The notes: generated by a model not told the origin, from the sequence alone. A stretch of 64,000 bases of DNA from Ligilactobacillus animalis KCTC 3501 = DSM 20602 (GCF_001434535.1 NZ_AYYW01000025.1:186263-250262); one strand, 5' to 3'. Positions 16,286-30,379 are shown, counted from the first letter of the stretch. Translations and numbers: made by a program.

Positions 16286-16803
16286 TTATTCAGCTACATA
16301 CTCAAAACGCTTGATCCCACTAAATTTCCCCGCATAAGTCATTTTTGCTTGTAGATCTGTTAACAATAAGACTAAAGTTGTTCCCGGATACGCCTTGACC
16401 CGCTCTAATTCGACTGGGTCAGCGGTTACTGTTTCTCCCTTTGTCAGCTTTTGTCCGTTCACTTTGAGCTTACCTTCCATTACATATAGCCCGGGTCTAT
16501 ACCCCATTAGATTTGGTAAAGTTGTTTTAGTTTGCTTATCAAAATGAGCATTATAGAGATAAGTTGCTTCTCTGATCGTCAAAGGACTAGCCGTATTTTC
16601 TGGACCTGCTAACAAATTCCAAGCACCATAACGCGTGATCTTGCGGTCAAAAAATTGCACGTTGGGACTCAGATCTTGTTCACGTGGACGAATAAAATCT
16701 GTAACATCTCTACATCCTCATCTGGCGTGGATTCTTGATGCCAAAAGCTTTTATGTCCATTATTGACCGCTTGTTCTTTACGAAAGATCTGCATCTTTTT
16801 CAT
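16286..16803 (-). pseudogene. Pirin-like cupin protein, frameshifted
   Basis: Starts MKKMQIFRKEQAVNNGHKSFWHQES at 16803 in ATGA overlap with the marR stop, then shifts frame near 16700 and continues FIRPREQDLSPNVQFFDRKITRYG to TAA at 16286. The C-terminal half (GYRPGLYVMEGKLKVNGQKLTKGETV) has the beta-barrel pattern of pirin/quercetinase-type cupins. A one-base deletion (DEDV(R)DVTDF) explains the break. Reading alone from 16660 gives 124 aa but lacks the start region. Operon with the MarR regulator suggests a redox or phenolic stress gene. Confidence 0.6.
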
Positions 16804-17204
16804 CCCCTCATAGCTAATTTTAACAGTTTTAAAAGTTGTTTTTGGTCGTTTGAATTTAATCCAGCTAATGCCTCAGCATGGGCAGCCTCTAATTTAGGTG
16901 TTACCATCGAATATAGCTTACTTCCACGTTCAGCTACAAATAGTTGTTTTGTCTTTCCAACTTGTTTTCGCGTTATCAGCTCTAATTTCTCCATCTTTGT
17001 GATGATTTGAGTGATATTTCCCTTAGTCACGATCAAAGTTGTCGCCAATTCTTTTTGTGTACAACCAGCATGATTATATAAATGATTCAAAATATCATAT
17101 TGTGCGTTGGTTATCCCGGCTTGCTGTAAGACTTCTGCACTGTTTGCCAAAAGTTGCCGTTGTAACTGACTAATACGCATAAAGATCAAACTTTCTCGAT
17201 TCAT
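16800..17204 (-). CDS. MarR family transcriptional regulator
   Basis: 134 aa winged-helix repressor: AQYDILNHLYNHAGCTQKELATTL, recognition helix VTKGNITQIITKMEKLELI and wing RKQVGKTKQLFVAERG. Such proteins usually repress their own operon and respond to phenolics or oxidants; Cys54 is a possible redox residue. Directly upstream of, and overlapping by ATGA, the broken pirin-like gene. The upstream sequence AAACTTACTAATTGAATTG carries an imperfect palindrome that could be its operator. Confidence 0.88.
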   Translation of the reverse strand: MNRESLIFMRISQLQRQLLANSAEVLQQAGITNAQYDILNHLYNHAGCTQKELATTLIVTKGNITQIITKMEKLELITRKQVGKTKQLFVAERGSKLYSMVTPKLEAAHAEALAGLNSNDQKQLLKLLKLAMRG

Positions 17205-17263
17205 CTTGCCACTTCCTTACAATTCAATTAGTAAGTTTATATATAAACTATGATCTTGTCAAG

Positions 17264-17288
17264 TAAAAAAGAGTGGCGCACCACTCTT
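17264..17288 (-). terminator. rarA/mgsA terminator
   Basis: AAGAGTGG-TGCG-CCACTCTT followed by TTTTAC on the minus strand, overlapping the stop codon of the gene. Confidence 0.8.
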
Positions 17289-18603
17289 AAGCTTTATCAT
17301 GTTGTTGATGCCACGCCTTGATCTGTTCTAAGCGTTGTTTGAAACGGATCTCGTTTCCCTGCTCAGTTGGTAAATAATAAGTATGTCCCACTAAATTATC
17401 CGGCATCGTTTGCATTGTAGTCAGTTTGTCTTTAGCAAAATGAGCTAACTCATAACCTTTACCATAGCCTAATTCTTTCATCAGCTTGGTCGTCCCATTT
17501 CTGATCTGCAGGGGTACAGGTTCATTTAAAGTCTGTTTGACATCTTTAGCGACTCTTGTAGTTGCTTTATAGACGGCATTAGATTTAGGTGCCAAAGATA
17601 GATAGATCACCGCTTGGGTCAAATGCACATTGCATTCGGGCATTCCGATAAATTGATACGCTTGAAAAACATTGACCACTAGATTCAAAGCATTGTTATC
17701 AGCTAAGCCGATATCTTCACTGGCAAACCGCAACAAGCGTCGGGCAATATACAAAGGATCTTCACTACCAGCTAGCATCCGATTCAACCAATAGATCGCT
17801 GCATCAACATCGCTATTACGCATGGATTTATGCAGCGCTGAGATCAAGTCATAATGATCTTCACCGTTCTTATCATATTTGAGCGTCTTTTCCCCTAAAA
17901 CTTGACTTAACAGATCATCGCTCAGTTCTAAAGTTCCATCTTGGCTGACATTTCCATTATCAACTAACATCTCCAAGGTATTCAAAGCATTTCGCGCATC
18001 CCCATCACTAAAGATCGCGATCTGTTCTAATAATGTCTTTGAGGCGGTGAGCTCTTTTTCAAATCCTTCTCGACAAGCACGATCCAATAATTCAACTAAT
18101 TGTTCTTTCGTCAGTTGCTTTAAGATAAAGACTTTCAATCTGGATAAGAGCGCTGAATTGATCTCAAAAGATGGATTCTCTGTCGTTGCCCCGATCAAAA
18201 CGATACTTCCATTTTCCACAAATGGGAGGAAAGCATCCTGTTGCGCCTTATTGAAACGATGGATCTCGTCTACGAAAACGATCGTCTTTTGGCCATAAGC
18301 AGTATTAGCTTCGGCTTCTTGCATGATCTTTTTGATCTCTTTGATTCCACTTGTGACCGCACTAAATGAGATAAAACCGGCTTTAGTCTGCTTAGCGATA
18401 ACTTGAGCCAACGTCGTCTTCCCCACACCGGGAGGGCCCCATAAGATCATCGAAGTCACTCGATCTTGCGTGATCAATTCTCGTAAGATCTTACCTGGTC
18501 CCAATAAATGCGTCTGTCCGAAAACTTGATCTAACTTCTCTGGTCGTAAACGACTAGCTAGCGGTTCATTAGCTTGGTCCTCAAAGATCGATCCTTGTTG
18601 CAT
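17287..18603 (-). CDS. rarA: Replication-associated recombination protein A (RarA/MgsA), AAA+ ATPase
   Basis: 438 aa from the ATG at 18603 with GGAGGTGAGAG upstream. Clamp-loader-like AAA+ protein that acts at stalled replication forks. Walker A WGPPGVGKTTLA (55-66), Walker B IVFVDEIHRF (108-117), sensor ATTENPSFEIN, and the C-terminal tetramerisation domain (MPECNVHLTQAVIYLSLAPKS). Complete length. Single gene with its own terminator. Confidence 0.95.
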   Translation of the reverse strand: MQQGSIFEDQANEPLASRLRPEKLDQVFGQTHLLGPGKILRELITQDRVTSMILWGPPGVGKTTLAQVIAKQTKAGFISFSAVTSGIKEIKKIMQEAEANTAYGQKTIVFVDEIHRFNKAQQDAFLPFVENGSIVLIGATTENPSFEINSALLSRLKVFILKQLTKEQLVELLDRACREGFEKELTASKTLLEQIAIFSDGDARNALNTLEMLVDNGNVSQDGTLELSDDLLSQVLGEKTLKYDKNGEDHYDLISALHKSMRNSDVDAAIYWLNRMLAGSEDPLYIARRLLRFASEDIGLADNNALNLVVNVFQAYQFIGMPECNVHLTQAVIYLSLAPKSNAVYKATTRVAKDVKQTLNEPVPLQIRNGTTKLMKELGYGKGYELAHFAKDKLTTMQTMPDNLVGHTYYLPTEQGNEIRFKQRLEQIKAWHQQHDKA

Positions 18604-18689
18604 GCTCTCACCTCCGTTTATCTGTCGTTTCCATTCTATTACACCGAACATTAGTTTGTAAAAAATAAAATCAAAATACTTGTTCTAAC

Positions 18690-18717
18690 AAAAAAGCAGC
18701 CAGTTACCTAGCTGCCT
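18690..18717 (-). terminator. Terminator downstream of the alcohol dehydrogenase remnant
   Basis: GCAGC/GCTGC stem with six T following on the minus strand. Confidence 0.6.
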
Positions 18718-18758
18718 AATTGATTTTTTCATAGGTCTGAAGCCCAAAGTACCTTGAC

Positions 18759-19796
18759 CTATTTACTTATGATCAATAATGATTTGATCGCTTCACGTTT
18801 ATCCATAGCTTCATAAGCGGCTTGGACATCATCCAATGTGAAACGTTTGGTAAAGACCTTACCCGGTTCGATCTTGCCCTCTAAGACTGCCGCTAATAGT
18901 ACGGCTCGATCATGAGTCGTGACCGAAGCGAGCCCACCGCGTAAACCGATATTTTTCCAAAATAGTTGATTAGAGCTTGGTTCAGTTTGCGGAACGCCTA
19001 CACGACCGATCACTGCACCTGGACGAGCTACTTGCCCGGCTTGTTCGATCGCTGAAGTTGCCCCTACACATTCTAAAACAGCATCTGCACCCGCACCATC
19101 TGTCAATTCTAGTACTTTTTGAACTGCCATATCGCCACGCTCAGAAACAATATCAGTCGCTCCAAATTCACGGGCTAATTTAGCTCGATCTTCATGGTGG
19201 CTCAAACTGATGATCCGCTTAGCCCCACGTAATTTGGCACCGATAACGCCACAAAGTCCAACAGCTCCATCACCGATCACAACAACAGTATCACCGGCTT
19301 TGACTTCAGCCGTAAAAGCAGCATGATAGCCAGTTGCCATGACATCAGATAAAGTTAAAAGAGAATTCAACTGTTCATCAGTATAATCGGCTGGTTGGCC
19401 AGGGATCTTGACTAGGCCCCAATCAGCGTTATAATACCGCAAATATTGACCCTGATAGCCCCCATTACTGCCGGCTTCTTGATTTAAACAGTTACCATCA
19501 AAGCCTGCTTGACATGCCGCACAGTGCCCACAACCATGGGTAAAGGGGACGATCACGAAATCACCAACTTTGACATTTTTTACATCTGTTCCAACTTCAG
19601 CAACGAGCCCGATCGCCTCATGACCAACTAAACTGTTAGCTTAACGTTTAGAGATCCCGCGATACCACCAAAGATCTGAACCACAGACACAAGCACGCAC
19701 GATCTTGATGATCGCATCAGTTGATTTTTGAAGTATTGGTTTTTCGACTTCCGTAACTTCCATTTTGCCTGGTTCTACAAAGATTGCCACTTTCAT
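18759..19796 (-). pseudogene. Zinc-dependent alcohol dehydrogenase, nonsense-interrupted
   Basis: Medium-chain dehydrogenase of about 345 aa from the ATG at 19796. Catalytic zinc residues in ACVCGSDLWWYRG and SLVGHEAIG, structural zinc Cys in GCGHCAACQAGFDGNC, NAD(P) fold at VVIGDGAVGLCG. The frame is interrupted by TAA after RGISKR (around codon 53, near 19640), where GAA is expected. A restart at the ATG of 19556 would drop the catalytic zinc ligands, so the product would be inactive. Lies directly downstream of another broken oxidoreductase-like gene. Confidence 0.87.
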
Positions 19797-19813
19797 CCTA
19801 TTTACCCCTCTCA

Positions 19814-20453
19814 TTAATACACCGGACGATCACTGCCCTCAGTCTTAGGGTCAGCGATGCCTACACTATCATTGACTAAAAATTTTGGATCAGCAATGAT
19901 CCTTAAGACCACATCTGCAATACTCTTACGCGAACCTGAAACACCGAGATAAGTTTCATCTTTATGAGTGATCTCATAAGCCACTTCACGGTCATTTAAC
20001 CATGGGAGCCGTAAAGTCGTATAGTCTAGACCTGATCTTGCCAACAGCTTATCAGAATTTTTAGCTGATTCCAAGCCAGGTGCAACCATCTCTTTGTTCC
20101 AACGCCCAAATTCACCTAAAAATCCCTAAAATGTTGGTAAAGACGCCCCGCTTAACACCTGTTTCTTTCATCGCCTCGATCACATATTTAGTTTGATGGT
20201 TATCACTAGTATGATCGACCACGCCTACAAAGACTAGATCTTGACCCAAAATAGCTTGTTTGACATCAGCATAATTATTCAAACTGCCTTCGATCAACGT
20301 CACACGGTCATTATCTTCTAAAGCTGCCAAACGTTTTTTATCGCGTAAAAATAACGTCAACTCAACATCAGAAAATTCTGGTTCAGTTAAGACACGTTCC
20401 TCAACTAAACGCGAAATTTGTCCATTAGCTGCCATGATCAATACTTTTTTCAT
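19814..20453 (-). pseudogene. NAD(P)-binding Rossmann protein (NmrA/SDR-a type), frameshifted
   Basis: Begins MKKVLIMAANGQISRLVEE at 20453 behind AAGAGGTAA, an atypical short-chain dehydrogenase nucleotide site, and runs to VKRGVFTNILG. There a T run has lost one base (near 20126): the original frame stops while the next frame continues FLGEFGRWNKEMVAPGLESAKNSD to the natural end DRPVY. Total about 213 codons, the normal size for these proteins. Likely paired with the downstream dehydrogenase. Confidence 0.8.
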
Positions 20454-20607
20454 TTTTCTATTACCTCTTTTGCCCATGTTAAAATATCTTTTTTGTCATC
20501 CAAAAACTTCTCTCATTTTACTTTTGAGCATATTATGCTTCCACTTATTTACAAGAATAACTATAAACCTTGAAGTGAACTATAAGGCAAGTAGAAATTT
20601 AGATAAA

Positions 20608-20641
20608 AAAACTCGCTGCTCCATCTTGGAACAACGAGTTC
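20608..20641 (-). terminator. dagK operon terminator
   Basis: AACTCGTTGTTCC/GGAGCAGCGAGTT near-perfect stem with a T7 tail on the minus strand, 5 bp after the dagK stop. Confidence 0.85.
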
Positions 20642-20645
20642 TTAA

Positions 20646-21668
20646 CTACTTATCTAATTTGATATTGTCAGATTCATCGAGTTCTTGGACACCATCAACA
20701 AAGTTTTTCTTGGCTTCGTCCATATCTTCATCTTCTTTGACTTCCGTGATCGCCCGTTCTGGGATCTCTTGGGTATTAGCAAAGATCTCAATGTGACGTT
20801 TCAAGTTCTTGAATTTCATCGGCGCATCCCCACCGTATTCACCATCGATGTTGATCATCATTTTTTCGTCGACTGGTTTAGCGACCAACTTAGATGTTTT
20901 AACATAGAGGATATTAGCGTCGTTGATGTGTTTACCACCGTTTAAGACCATTGTGATCAAACGCATCATTTCTAACAGATTGCTCGTCTTGACCACGATC
21001 AAGGTAAATTTTCCGTCGTCTAAACTGGCGTCGGGCACGATCTGCTCAAAGCCACCAACTGAATTAGTCAAAGCTAAGAAAAACATCGAGGCTTTCCCAT
21101 CATAAACACCATCATCATATTCAAGGTGCATGTTGATCGGTTTGACCCGTGGCAACAATTCAGCTCCTTTAACTAGGTAAGCTAAATAGCCAAAGAGCGT
21201 CTTGAATTCAGATGGCACCGCATATGTCAATTCACTCAAGAGACCACCGGCTGCAATGTTGACAAAGTACTTATCATTGGCACGCCCGATATCCATTTTG
21301 ACCGTTTTACCATTGGCGATAACTTTAGCTGCTTCGATCGGACTTTCCCGTGGTATCTTTAAAGCACGCGCATAGTCATTAGTTGTACCGGCGGGAATGA
21401 TCCCCAACTTTGGCCGATGCTTTAGAGGGGCGATCCCATTAACGACTTCATTGATCGTGCCATCACCACCAGCAGCAATGATCAAGTTAAAGCCTGCTTG
21501 AGCTGCTCGTTTAGCTTCATTTTGAGCAGAATTAGGTTCAGGCGTCGTTGCAAAGGCACTCGTTTCATAACCAGCACGTTCTAAAATATTTAAGATCTCA
21601 ACTAGATCATTTTTTAAAGCTTCACGTCCAGATGTCGGATTATAAATAATTCGGCAACGCTTTTGCAT
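20646..21668 (-). CDS. dagK: Diacylglycerol kinase (lipid kinase, DagK/YegS family)
   Basis: 340 aa. Phosphorylates diacylglycerol to phosphatidate, recycling lipid released during lipoteichoic acid synthesis. Kinase signature AAGGDGTINEVVNG (65-78), GIIPAGTTNDYARAL (about 100), GGFEQIVPDASLDDG and DGEYGGDAPM near residue 285. The C terminus has a long acidic tail (EVKEDEDMDEAKKN...) beyond the usual domain. Last gene of the pcrA-ligA-camS-gatCAB-dagK run. Confidence 0.93.
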   Translation of the reverse strand: MQKRCRIIYNPTSGREALKNDLVEILNILERAGYETSAFATTPEPNSAQNEAKRAAQAGFNLIIAAGGDGTINEVVNGIAPLKHRPKLGIIPAGTTNDYARALKIPRESPIEAAKVIANGKTVKMDIGRANDKYFVNIAAGGLLSELTYAVPSEFKTLFGYLAYLVKGAELLPRVKPINMHLEYDDGVYDGKASMFFLALTNSVGGFEQIVPDASLDDGKFTLIVVKTSNLLEMMRLITMVLNGGKHINDANILYVKTSKLVAKPVDEKMMINIDGEYGGDAPMKFKNLKRHIEIFANTQEIPERAITEVKEDEDMDEAKKNFVDGVQELDESDNIKLDK

Positions 21669-21696
21669 AATTATTCCCTCATGGCGCAGTTTGCGT

Positions 21697-23130
21697 CTAT
21701 CTTTCCTTTAAACTTGCCATCAACAATTTATTAACAACTTTAGGGTTAGCTTTACCATGGGTCTGTTTCATGATGTTACCCACTAAGAAGCCAACCGCAC
21801 GATCTTTACCATTCTTAAAGTCTTCGATCGATTGTTCGTTGTTGTCCAATACTTCATCGATGATCGGTTGCAATTTAGCTGGGTCAGATAATTGTACCAT
21901 GCCTTTTTCTTCGACCCATGCTTTTGGTTCGGTATCATTTTTGATGATCTCTTTAAAGACCTTCTTAGCAATCTTAGATGAGATCGTTTCATCTTGGATC
22001 AACTTGATCATGGTTGCCAAATGTTCTGGTGTCAATGCGGTTTGACCTAACTCAACTTTTTGAGCATTCAAATAGGCACTAACTTCACCCATCAACCAGT
22101 TAGCCGCTAATTTAGCATCCGCTCCAGCAGCTACAGTTGCTTCATAGAAATCAGACATTTCTTTTGTTTGCGTCAAGACGCCCGCATCATATTCAGTAAT
22201 GCCCCAGTCGTTGACATAGCGTTTCCGACGAACGTCAGGCATTTCTGGGATCGAATCTTTGACCTCAGCGACCCATTCATCAGAAATATGGATCGGTGGT
22301 AGATCAGGTTCTGGGAAGTAACGGTAATCGCTCTTACCTTCTTTGACACGCATCAAGATCGTTTCACCACTTGGTTCATCAAAACGCCGTGTTTCTTGTT
22401 GGATCTCACCACCAGCCATCAAGACACGTTCTTGACGCTTAGCTTCATATTCCAAACCTTTCTTCACGTGTTCAAAGGAGTTTAAGTTCTTCATTTCCGT
22501 CTTAGTCCCAAACTTAGTTGAACCGATCGGACGAACTGAGATGTTAACGTCAGCCCGCATTGAACCTTCTTCCATCTTCACATCGGATACGCCGGTAAAT
22601 TGAATGATCTGACGTAAACGTGTCAAGTATGCGTAAGCTTCTTCTGGAGAAGCGATATCTGGTTTAGAGACGATCTCGATCAATGGTGTGCCTTGACGAT
22701 TCAAGTCAACATAAGAGTAGCCGTCCGGATTATGCGTGTTTTTACCCGCATCTTCTTCAACGTGCATTTCTTCGATCCCGATCTTCTTTTTAGTTCCATC
22801 TTCAAGTTCGATCTCAAGCCAACCATCGTGTCCGATCGGTGTTTGAGCTTGGGTGATCTGGTATGCTTTTGGATTATCTGGATAGAAGTAGTTCTTACGG
22901 TCAAAGTGGATATCCCGTGTGATCTCACAGTTAAGTGCTAAAGCAGCACGCATCCCGTATTCCAAAGCGCCCTTGTTCAATTGTGGCAAGACCCCAGGAT
23001 AGCCCCAATCGATAACATTAGTATTCGTATTTGGTTCTGCCCCGTAAACTACTGGTGCGGGAGAATAAGCCTTGGAGTTTGTCTTCATTTCAATGTGGAC
23101 TTCAAGCCCGATTGTTGTTTCAAAGTTCAT
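21697..23130 (-). CDS. gatB: Asp-tRNA(Asn)/Glu-tRNA(Gln) amidotransferase subunit B
   Basis: 477 aa; the tRNA-binding and kinase subunit that activates misacylated Glu-tRNA(Gln)/Asp-tRNA(Asn) for amidation. Start [22 protein letters not shown], central [19 protein letters not shown] and [10 protein letters not shown], YqeY-like C-terminal helical domain (about 330-477). Overlaps gatA by one base (TAATG), matching co-translation of GatCAB. Confidence 0.97.
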   Translation of the reverse strand: MNFETTIGLEVHIEMKTNSKAYSPAPVVYGAEPNTNTNVIDWGYPGVLPQLNKGALEYGMRAALALNCEITRDIHFDRKNYFYPDNPKAYQITQAQTPIGHDGWLEIELEDGTKKKIGIEEMHVEEDAGKNTHNPDGYSYVDLNRQGTPLIEIVSKPDIASPEEAYAYLTRLRQIIQFTGVSDVKMEEGSMRADVNISVRPIGSTKFGTKTEMKNLNSFEHVKKGLEYEAKRQERVLMAGGEIQQETRRFDEPSGETILMRVKEGKSDYRYFPEPDLPPIHISDEWVAEVKDSIPEMPDVRRKRYVNDWGITEYDAGVLTQTKEMSDFYEATVAAGADAKLAANWLMGEVSAYLNAQKVELGQTALTPEHLATMIKLIQDETISSKIAKKVFKEIIKNDTEPKAWVEEKGMVQLSDPAKLQPIIDEVLDNNEQSIEDFKNGKDRAVGFLVGNIMKQTHGKANPKVVNKLLMASLKER

Positions 23131-24593
23131 TAGTTTTGACCCCCGATCGTTGGAACTTGTTTATGGAAGTCGGTTGCTTGTTCAAAAGCATAGCCCGCTT
23201 TATACATCGTATCTTCTCTAAATTGTGGTGCGATCAATTGCATCCCGATCGGCAAACCGTTAGAGAAACCAGCTGGAAGTGACATCCCTGGTAGACCAGC
23301 TAAGTTTACCGGGATCGTCAAGATATCATTCATGTACATCGTGATCGGATCATTGATCTCATCACCGATCCCATAAGCTGTTGTTGGTGCAGTTGGTCCT
23401 AAGATCAAGTCATAGTCGTTAAAGACTTTCGCAAAATCTTGGCAGATCAAGGTTCTAACTTGAGCAGCTTTCTTGAAGAAGGCATCATAAGTCCCAGCGG
23501 AAAGTGAGAATGTCCCTAACATGATCCGGCGTTTAACTTCATCGCCAAAGCCTTCCGAGCGTGAACGAACATAAACGTCTTCTAAGTTCTTAACATCTTG
23601 GGCTCTAAAGCCGTAGCGGATCCCATCAAAACGTTGTAAGTTAGATGAAGCTTCAGAAGAGGCAATGATGTAGTATACTTGTACCCCATACTTGCTGTGT
23701 GGCAAGGAAACTTCATCAACGGTCGCACCCAAGCTTTCAAATGTCTTGATCGCTTCTTTGATCGCTTCTTTAACATCTTCAGCAACACCTTCACCAAAGT
23801 ATTCTTTTGGCACGGCGATCTTCATACCCTTGATATCACCATCTAAGCCTTGGGTAAAGTCAGGAACTTCACGGTTAGAGCTGGTAAAATCACGGCTATC
23901 ATGACCGCTGATTGCATTTAGGACATAGGCATTGTCTTTGACTGTGCGTGTCAATGGTCCGATCTGATCTAAGCTAGAAGCAAAAGCGATCAAGCCGTAA
24001 CGAGATACACGACCATAAGTAGGTTTGACCCCAACGATACCATTATATGCTGCTGGTTGACGGATCGAACCACCGGTATCTGAACCTAGGGCAGCTAAAA
24101 CTTGGCCCGAAGCAACAGCGGCTGCTGAACCACCAGAAGAGCCACCAGGGACTTTAGTTTGATCCCAAGCATTCTTAGTTACCTTAAAGGCTGAACTTTC
24201 AGTCGAACCACCCATAGCAAATTCATCCATGTTGACTTTACCCACATTGATCATTTGAGCAGCAGCTAATTTTTCCATAACTGTTGCATCATAGATCGGG
24301 TCAAAGTTTTCTAACATCTTGCTGGCAGCCGTTGTCCGTAAGCCTTTTGTCACGATATTATCTTTGATCGCGATCGGGATCCCAGCTAAAACATTAGCTG
24401 GATCGATCCCATTTTGGTCAAGTTCTTTAGCTTGCTTCAAAGCAGCTTCTTCGTTTAAAGCTAGGAAAGCAGCGATCTGTTGATCACGGTCTTTGATCGT
24501 CTTGAAAGTATCTTTCGTTAACTCCTCCACGCTCAAATCTTTGTTGACCAATTTTTCATGTAAACTGGTCAGATCAGTTGTAAAATAATCCAT
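23130..24593 (-). CDS. gatA: Asp-tRNA(Asn)/Glu-tRNA(Gln) amidotransferase subunit A
   Basis: 487 aa glutaminase subunit of GatCAB, amidase signature family. Catalytic triad visible: Lys77 in [11 protein letters not shown], cis-Ser and nucleophile in [15 protein letters not shown] (149-163) and [13 protein letters not shown]. It releases ammonia from Gln or Asn, channelled to GatB. Follows gatC by 3 bp. Confidence 0.97.
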   Translation of the reverse strand: MDYFTTDLTSLHEKLVNKDLSVEELTKDTFKTIKDRDQQIAAFLALNEEAALKQAKELDQNGIDPANVLAGIPIAIKDNIVTKGLRTTAASKMLENFDPIYDATVMEKLAAAQMINVGKVNMDEFAMGGSTESSAFKVTKNAWDQTKVPGGSSGGSAAAVASGQVLAALGSDTGGSIRQPAAYNGIVGVKPTYGRVSRYGLIAFASSLDQIGPLTRTVKDNAYVLNAISGHDSRDFTSSNREVPDFTQGLDGDIKGMKIAVPKEYFGEGVAEDVKEAIKEAIKTFESLGATVDEVSLPHSKYGVQVYYIIASSEASSNLQRFDGIRYGFRAQDVKNLEDVYVRSRSEGFGDEVKRRIMLGTFSLSAGTYDAFFKKAAQVRTLICQDFAKVFNDYDLILGPTAPTTAYGIGDEINDPITMYMNDILTIPVNLAGLPGMSLPAGFSNGLPIGMQLIAPQFREDTMYKAGYAFEQATDFHKQVPTIGGQN

Positions 24594-24596
24594 GGG

Positions 24597-24899
24597 CTAG
24601 CCTTCCTCGCTTTCATCAATAATTGCTGGCACTTTGATAAAGCCATCTTTTCTTTCAGGTACATTTTCCATCAACAATTCACGGTCGGTCCCCTTAACTG
24701 CGATATCTTCTCGCATCACATTAAAGGCATCCGTCACAGTTGTCGTTACCGGTACATCTGTCGTATCGACTTCACTCAATTGTTGTACCATATTGATGAT
24801 CTGGTCCATTTGACCGGTGAATTTTTGTAATTCTGCATCGCTAAATTCAAGCTTTGCCAAACTTGCAACGTGCTTTACTTCATTTGCGCTGATCGCCAT
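24597..24899 (-). CDS. gatC: Asp-tRNA(Asn)/Glu-tRNA(Gln) amidotransferase subunit C
   Basis: 100 aa from the third in-frame ATG ([20 protein letters not shown]), which is 6 nt from AGAAGG; upstream ATGs overlap the ribosome site. GatC wraps around GatA and stabilises GatAB. The C-terminal [21 protein letters not shown] is the family ending. First gene of gatCAB, after a 75-bp gap from camS. Confidence 0.94.
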   Translation of the reverse strand: MAISANEVKHVASLAKLEFSDAELQKFTGQMDQIINMVQQLSEVDTTDVPVTTTVTDAFNVMREDIAVKGTDRELLMENVPERKDGFIKVPAIIDESEEG

Positions 24900-24974
24900 C
24901 TTCATCCTTCTTTCTTGCATATCTGCTTAATATTTTAGCATAGATCTGCTGACTTTTTTATAGTCAATTTTATT

Positions 24975-28153
<3,179 letters not shown>

Positions 28154-30379
28154 TTAAATCTTAGTGATCGGTGCAAAGGCCGCTAATAGTCGCTTGATCC
28201 CTTGGCCAGCAAAGGCGATATCAAGTTCGATATCTTCACCACTACCACTGACCTTGACCACAGTCCCTGTACCCCAGGCTTTATGGGAGACCTTATCACC
28301 GATATTCCATTGTTTCTTTTCAGCCCCAGTTCCTTGGCTTTTTTCGACAGTTCCAGCTGGTTTGCGGTAAACTGGCTTCTTAGCAAAAGGAACATCGACT
28401 TTGGTTTTTGGTTGATAATCAGCTAAAGTTTCGTTATCACTTTGCAACAATTCATCGGAGATCTCACTGATAAAGCGGGAAACTTGGTTGCTCTGGCGCC
28501 GTCCATAGAGCATCCGCGAGAAGGCATTTGATAAGTAGAGTTCTTCTTCAGCCCGGGTGATCCCAACATAGGCCAAGCGCCGTTCTTCTTCGAGCTCACT
28601 TTCATCCATCACAGCTCGGCCTAACGGGAAGATCCCTTCTTCTAAGCCCATCAAAAAGACTGTTGGAAATTCCAGACCCTTAGCGGCGTGCAATGTCATC
28701 AAGGTCACTTCATCTGGATCTTCATCAACGCTATCTTGATCAGAAACCAAAGCTAGGTCAGCTAAGAAATCAACGAACGGATCGCTATTTTCTTCTTCTG
28801 GTTCCCAGTTTTCATCAAATTGCTTTGTTACAGACATGAATTCTTCTAAGTTTTCTAGGCGACTTTGATCTTCAAGCGTATTTTTAGCTTGTAAGCTTTG
28901 TTTATAGCCCGATTCATCTAAAATGATCTCCGTCAACTCAGTGATATTCTTAGTTTTCTCCAATTCATTGAAGCGCCGGATCAACTTAGCGAAACTTTCT
29001 AATTGGGTAGCTGCCTTGCCACTTACGCCAGTCATAATGACGTTTTCTGCTGCTTCGATCAAGGAAAGACCGTTCATCTCAGCAAATGCTTGCAATTTAG
29101 CCAAACTAGTTGCCCCGATCCCCCGTTTAGGTTCATTAGCAACACGCGCAAAACTCAAGGAATCATTCGGATTGGCAGCTAAACGCAGATAAGCTAAAAT
29201 ATCCAAAATTTCCTTTCGATCGTAGAACCGGTGAGCCCCAACTAATTTATACGGGATATTAGCTTTGACAAATGTTTCTTCGATCACACGTGATTGGGCA
29301 TTTGTGCGGTATAAGACAGCAAAATCGCCATAATGCTTACCTTCAGTGCGCATCTTTTGCTGGATCTGCTTAACGACATAAAAGGCTTCATCGTTGGCAT
29401 TATCTGCACGATAATAATGGATCTTTTCGCCTTCTGCATTTTGTGTCCATAATGTTTTAGCTTTACGATTGATGTTATTTTCGATAACTTCATTAGCCGC
29501 TTGCAAGATCGTCTTAGTTGAACGATAATTTTGTTCCAACTTGATCACGGTCGCATCAGGATAATCTTCCTCAAAATTCATGATATTTTCCATATTAGCT
29601 CCACGCCAACCGTAAATACTTTGATCAGCATCCCCCACAACACATAGATTACGATATGTTTGAGCTAACATGCTGACCAATTGATATTGAGCTTCGTTAG
29701 TATCTTGGTATTCATCCACATGGATATAGTGAAATTTACGTTGATAAAATGCCAATGTTTCTGGTGATTCTTTAAATAACCGGATCGTTTGCATGATGAG
29801 ATCATCAAAATCCAAAGCTTGATTATTTTGCAACTGCTCTTGGTATAATTCATAAGCATCACTTACCACCTGTGAAAATGGATCAGCTGCATCTTTTCTT
29901 AGTTCTGCTGGTGTCTTTAAATCATTTTTGGCGTTCGAGATCGCACTCAGAACGGCCCGGGGCTCGAATTTTTTAACGTCAACGTTTAAGTTATCCGCTA
30001 AAATGTGTTTCATCAAAGTCCGTTGCTCACTTGTGCTTGCGATCGTAAAATTGCGATCATAGCCGATCTTTTCAGCATCACGGCGTAAGATCCGGACACA
30101 TAAAGCGTGGAAAGTCGAGACCCAAATATCTTCTGCACCTTCAGCGATCAACTTATTGATCCGCTCACGCATTTCCCGCGCTGCTTTGTTGGTGAAGGTG
30201 ATCGCTAAAATATTCCAAGGATTTACATTTTTTTCTTCGATCAAGTAGGCTACACGGTGTGTCAAGACCCGTGTTTTCCCACTACCGGCACCGGCCATGA
30301 TGAGTAGTGGCCCTTCAGTGCAGGCTACAGCTTCTGCTTGCTTATCATTCATGCCATCTAATAAGTTTCTTGCTGTCAA
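28154..30379 (-). CDS. pcrA: ATP-dependent DNA helicase PcrA
   Basis: UvrD/Rep superfamily 1 3'-5' helicase, about 741 aa. Motif I AGAGSGKTRVLTHR, motif II VDEYQDTNEAQYQ, GDADQSIYGWRGA, QNYRS, LMTLHAAKGLEFP and a C-terminal Tudor-like tail (GDKVSHKAWGTGTVV). The longest frame begins at TTG 30412, but that base coincides with the expected transcription start of the TATAAT at 30418-30423, so a TTG at 30379 (MTARNLLDGMNDKQ) is preferred; a TTG at 30388 is possible. First gene of the ligA-camS-gatCAB operon. Confidence 0.94.
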   Translation of the reverse strand: MTARNLLDGMNDKQAEAVACTEGPLLIMAGAGSGKTRVLTHRVAYLIEEKNVNPWNILAITFTNKAAREMRERINKLIAEGAEDIWVSTFHALCVRILRRDAEKIGYDRNFTIASTSEQRTLMKHILADNLNVDVKKFEPRAVLSAISNAKNDLKTPAELRKDAADPFSQVVSDAYELYQEQLQNNQALDFDDLIMQTIRLFKESPETLAFYQRKFHYIHVDEYQDTNEAQYQLVSMLAQTYRNLCVVGDADQSIYGWRGANMENIMNFEEDYPDATVIKLEQNYRSTKTILQAANEVIENNINRKAKTLWTQNAEGEKIHYYRADNANDEAFYVVKQIQQKMRTEGKHYGDFAVLYRTNAQSRVIEETFVKANIPYKLVGAHRFYDRKEILDILAYLRLAANPNDSLSFARVANEPKRGIGATSLAKLQAFAEMNGLSLIEAAENVIMTGVSGKAATQLESFAKLIRRFNELEKTKNITELTEIILDESGYKQSLQAKNTLEDQSRLENLEEFMSVTKQFDENWEPEEENSDPFVDFLADLALVSDQDSVDEDPDEVTLMTLHAAKGLEFPTVFLMGLEEGIFPLGRAVMDESELEEERRLAYVGITRAEEELYLSNAFSRMLYGRRQSNQVSRFISEISDELLQSDNETLADYQPKTKVDVPFAKKPVYRKPAGTVEKSQGTGAEKKQWNIGDKVSHKAWGTGTVVKVSGSGEDIELDIAFAGQGIKRLLAAFAPITKI

